Part shown: piece after piece, positions 59,970 to 64,000 of the stretch | Layout: each line of letters starts with the position of its first letter | How positions within the stretch are numbered: the stretch's first letter is position 1 | NCBI RefSeq assembly: GCF_964656455.1 | Contig: NC_135715.1 | Location: 77,699,414 to 77,763,413, forward strand | Origin: Halichoerus grypus | Taxonomy: Eukaryota > Chordata > Mammalia > Carnivora > Phocidae | Reading direction: 5' to 3' | DNA: 64,000 nt | The notes under the pieces: model-generated | The model's database searches: none | Seen by the model: only the letters and a program-made list of their open reading frames with translations | Told to the model about the DNA's origin: nothing | Position numbers and translations under genes: made by a program

Positions 59970-60090
59970 CGGGGACTTTGTCTCATTCACTGCTGTCCCT
60001 GAACACAAGGAAAAGCACCTGGCACCTGCCAGGCTATAATAAACACTTCTTCACTGCCTCCTTCAAGAAGCTTACAACCCAGTAGAGATG
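59970..60090 (+). repeat. L2 tail relic
   Basis: GGGGACTTTGTCTCATTCACTGCTG, then AAAAGCACCTGGCACCTGCC and AATAAACACTTCTTCACTG, the sense L2 3' end. An antisense-looking L2 patch sits just before it (59860-59940). Confidence 0.6.
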
Positions 60091-60586
60091 GGAAGTGAGA
60101 CAGGAAAAAACAAAAACAAAAAACTCATAATACTTGCAAATAATTATAATATTTTTATATTCTTGTTCACATACAAGAATGTCTGACAATAATTTCCCTC
60201 TCCCTCTTCTCTCTACATAATGAAAGTCTTATGTAGCTCAAAGAAAGAGGTTTATACTCACTGCACAGTTGTCTATTTCTAGTTTTAATTACACTGCTTT
60301 GCAAAGCTTAGGAGAAGATAATTTCAATTCATTTCAAAAATAACTTCCATTCAATACAAGAATATGGAATTTTTCACACTTGTGAATTTTTTATTTACTT
60401 GATAATGAAAATGGTTTGGCATATAAATAAAGCATTTTCTTAGAAACTTTGGTCTAGTGAAGATCCAGGGCTGATATCTATAAATAAAAACAAAATGGTT
60501 TTTCTCAAAAAGCAAGAATTTACACTCTCTCCAAACAGACTCAGTTTCATTTCTAGATATTTATAATCTAGAGAAAATGCAGTTCA

Positions 60587-60790
<204 letters not shown>

Positions 60791-62799
60791 CTAAGTCTCA
60801 GCATCCCTAGGACTTTTTGGGAGGACACTGAGCCCAGTTCCCAACTTGGATAATCTCACACTCATTAAAGAAGTTTCTTCTCTTAAAACCACTTCCTAAA
60901 AGAACTAATTTTTCAGCTAAACTCTATCTTATAATAATGATACAAAAATACTTACCAACGCAACACAGAACAAAACATTTTAAAAATGAAAAAGCTACTA
61001 TTTACAGATACCCTAAGAAGTGATATGACAGATAAGCCAAAATACATCTCCTAATCAACCTTACAAGAATATAATTTAAGAGAAAAACAACTTACTCCCA
61101 CTTTGTAAATATGAAATCAAGTATTTGTGTATGGGCATATATTGGAAAACATTCTATTCAGAGAATGGTCTTCTGTCCCTTAAAACAAGAGTACCAGGTG
61201 CTAACCAAAGACCTGATTGGTTTATATGGAAAAATAAAGCAAGATAAAGTTATTGTATAACTTTATTGAGCTCCATCTGGAAAATTAAAATAGCCTACAC
61301 ATATCCCAAATATTTCTGCTACACAAAGTATTGGTTTTTGCTGTACTTATCTAAGCCTCAAAGAGCTAGTTAAGCAATTAAGATAACGTAATATTCTGGA
61401 GGTGGCGGGGGGAATACTGATACCAAAAATGCTCTTGATTTAAAATAGGCATGGAAGACTATATCCCAAAATCAAACTAACATAATGATCTTTTTTCCCC
61501 CTTCTTTCCCCTTGCTTACCTCACTAAGAATAATAACACCTAAGCTGGGTATAAATCCAGAATTTTACGGCCATACAACAGCAGCTTTAATTTCCCTAAC
61601 CATATTGTCGTTTTAAGATGACTACCCACCTGTATATTTGGGACAATGCTAGTATTACTTGTGCTTAGCCATTTGCTCAAGTTTGTTATAAAGTGCTACA
61701 CTTTGTGTAGACCTCGAGTTAACACTTACCAAATACCAAGTTCTTGTTTTAAAAGTATCTTTAAATATTGAAAAATTCACTTATATTTAAGAGTTTAGGA
61801 AAAAACTAAGGATAACAGTATGCTATAGGTAGTCTCGTGTGACTAATAAAAAAGCACTTACATGGATTTTTAAACAATTAATTTTGCAACTCTCACAAAG
61901 TAGACTGTGTGGCAATCGAAAGAAGACATGCACTACATAAATCTGAGGAAGCAAAGGGTTTCAAGGCAATGTCAAAAAAGAAGAGAAATTTCTTATAAAG
62001 GGGTATTCTTAATTCTTTGATAAGCACAAAATGTAACAAATATCTTGTGTTTACATTTTATAGAATATCTATCTGGATATGCGAAACTATATTCATAAAA
62101 TGGGAAATAGTGTATGGAAAAAATATAAAGGGAAATTACAAATTGCATTTTGGATCTGATAATCTGCTACTCTGTATCGGAAGATGCGTCTAAAAGCAGC
62201 TAGTTTATTACTAGCCTTCCCTACCTCACAAAGCAAACGGAAAGATAAATAAGGAAATACCTCCATGAGATTCATTTCGTATGAGAGGCCTTCCCTTATT
62301 GATGCAATTATTTCATTTCATTGTACTATTTCCAATTCTTCTGGTTAAAAAATAACTTACATTGTGGCATTTAATTACCATTAGGAGCCATATGCATATG
62401 AACCTCTTGTTAGCTACCTGAAAACACACCACAATATAGGTCGTAGTGATCCTGAAATTAGTGTAAGGAATTCATCAATGTCCAATTGTCCTTATAAAAT
62501 GAATGACAGGACACATTTTGCCCCCGTTGAGGTCTGACCACTTTAATATCCCATGTCAAGGAGGAAGAGTTTAATCACAAAACTAAAAGACACTTGAAAC
62601 TTCCAACAGGGTCTTTGACGACCTCTTGGTTTTTCCCTAGTGGGGAGGCAGAACTAATCATGAATATTCATCATCATCATCACCCACCAGGCCCCAAAAC
62701 AACAGGGTGTGTGCGATCTTACAAAACCATCTGACTAGCTTGTCTTTAGAACAGCAAGAAGACTATCAATAAACCACAACAATGACAATCGTAATAGCT

Positions 62800-62965
62800 T
62801 GAACACTTGAGCATTTAGTCTGTGCCAAACGAGAGGCCTTCTTTCACTCAATCCTCAGAACAACTCTCAGCATTACAATATGTTCATCTCCAGCTCACAA
62901 ATGGGGACATTGAGGTTTTAAAATGTTAAGTAACTTGCCCCCAAGCAATCAGACATCAAAGCCTA
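62800..62965 (-). repeat. MIR relic, antisense
   Basis: TCACTCAATCCTCAGAACAACTC, CTCACAAATGGGGACATTGAGG, then AGTAACTTGCCCCCAAGCAATC. Confidence 0.75.
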
Positions 62966-63384
62966 AATCCTTATTGATTATGTACATCTTATCACTGTTT
63001 TTACCTTTTTTACATGTGTCCGTGATTTCTGTACCATTTTTATATAGTCATTCCCTTACTAGTGACAAGAAGATGTTACCTAGATCAGACTCCACAGACC
63101 CAGTGAGCAGGACTAGAAGTAGCAGAGAAAATGAAGAGCAGGTAACTTCCTGGGACTGTGCTCTCTCATCATGCCAGATTTGGGAAGATGGGCATCTCCT
63201 ATGTATGTAGACATTTACCCAAACTGTTTATGTGCACAGAGTTAACGTCTATTAAAAGACTTAAGTACTGAAATTATTATTATATACTTTAGAAATGAAA
63301 GTATTAAGATACCTATCTTGTTTCTTTCTCTGGCATCAAAAAGATAGCTGTTAATTCATATGCACTGACCTATTTGATCAACAA

Positions 63385-63620
63385 ACTATTATTGAGTGAC
63401 CATTATAAGCCAAGAAACATGCCATTTGTTAAATATACAAAGATGAATAAAATATAGCCTAAGCCCTATATCCTCAAAGAGCTTACCTAGTGGAAGGAAA
63501 GACAAATAGATAAATATAACAATGTGGTAAAGGCAGTGAGAAGGAGATGCTTAGAGTACTGCCACTCAGATTTGGGAAGGGGAGTCAGAGGGGGCCTCCT
63601 GAAAGTGAGACAAGTTTCTG
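63385..63620 (-). repeat. L2 3'-end relic, antisense
   Basis: ATTATTGAGTGACCATTATAAGCC, ACAAAGATGAATAAAATATAGCC, CTCAAAGAGCTTACCTAGTGG, then GGGGGCCTCCTGAAAGTG. Confidence 0.7.
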
Positions 63621-64000
63621 AGGGGCTCTCCCTGTGAAAAGGAACTACCTATGTAGTACCCCAGGTGGAAAAGATTTCATCATCTCACACCACCGTCCGT
63701 ATCTCTGTAGCTCCTTGAAAAACAGGGACCTCAAAAGAACAGCCCAGCCTTTTATGAGGTCACCTCAGTGATCCAAGGGCAAGCAGAACACTTGAACGTG
63801 TGAGTCACAGCATTCCCCCCACACACAGAGAGAACACCAATGTTGTAAGGTCAGAAAGACCTGGCAGCCTGGCAACAAGATCCCCAACGCCCAGATTGGA
63901 ATCCTTAACATTCCTGGTACCATCTTGTCCACAAGAAACTCCATAACCTCCACCAAGTCAACGAACCTCTCTCTGGGCCTGAGCCAAGCCAAGTGCTTTC

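Overview
The window is mammalian nuclear DNA, from a carnivoran of the caniform/arctoid type (bear, seal or mustelid lineage). The main evidence is about eighteen tRNA-Lys-derived Can-SINEs (SINEC), recognised by the head GGGCGCCTGGGTGGCTCAG, a CT-rich middle, AAATAAATAAA and a poly(A). Their sequence matches the arctoid rather than the dog (SINEC_Cf) form. L2, MIR, L3/CR1, MLT1, MER5A and MER2 relics are typical placental-mammal background. The species cannot be fixed from sequence alone.

Only one protein gene can be supported: FGF9, on the minus strand. Exon 3 (38919-39164, codons 128-208 plus stop) and exon 2 (60635-60738, codons 93-127) are intact, with canonical GT-AG borders and the expected phases. 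Exon 1 (start codon to codon 93) lies beyond position 64000. Intron 2 is 21,470 bp (39165-60634). The window also holds at least 3.26 kb of intron 1 (60739-64000). A long AU-rich 3' UTR runs down to clustered poly(A) signals near 36326-36356.

Positions 1 to about 36300 are the 3' flank of FGF9 and carry no recognisable gene. They hold unique sequence with MIR/L2/L3 relics, two MLT1-type LTRs, a hAT-Charlie-like MITE, a GTG/GAT microsatellite grown from a MIR tail (16114-16582), and a 5 kb antisense L1/HAL1-like mosaic (25305-30387). That mosaic is bracketed by a diverged direct repeat of about 270 bp (24592 and 30388). A repeat-free block at about 6040-7100 is the best candidate for a distal regulatory element.

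Intron 2 holds most of the younger insertions: a nested three-SINE stack (50702-51352), a SINE carrying apparent 3'-transduced sequence inside a MER2 transposon (56330-56982), a 23-bp tailless SINE head between perfect 19-bp duplications (55930-55990), a 700-bp GT-rich minisatellite (49471-50163), a near-perfect 23-bp hairpin (53050-53108) and a CpG-rich block (48050-48570).

I found no new multi-gene system. The notable points are retrotransposon mechanism scars and candidate regulatory or structural elements around FGF9. Repeat family names come from remembered consensus sequences, and most repeat edges are approximate unless target-site duplications (TSDs) are given.
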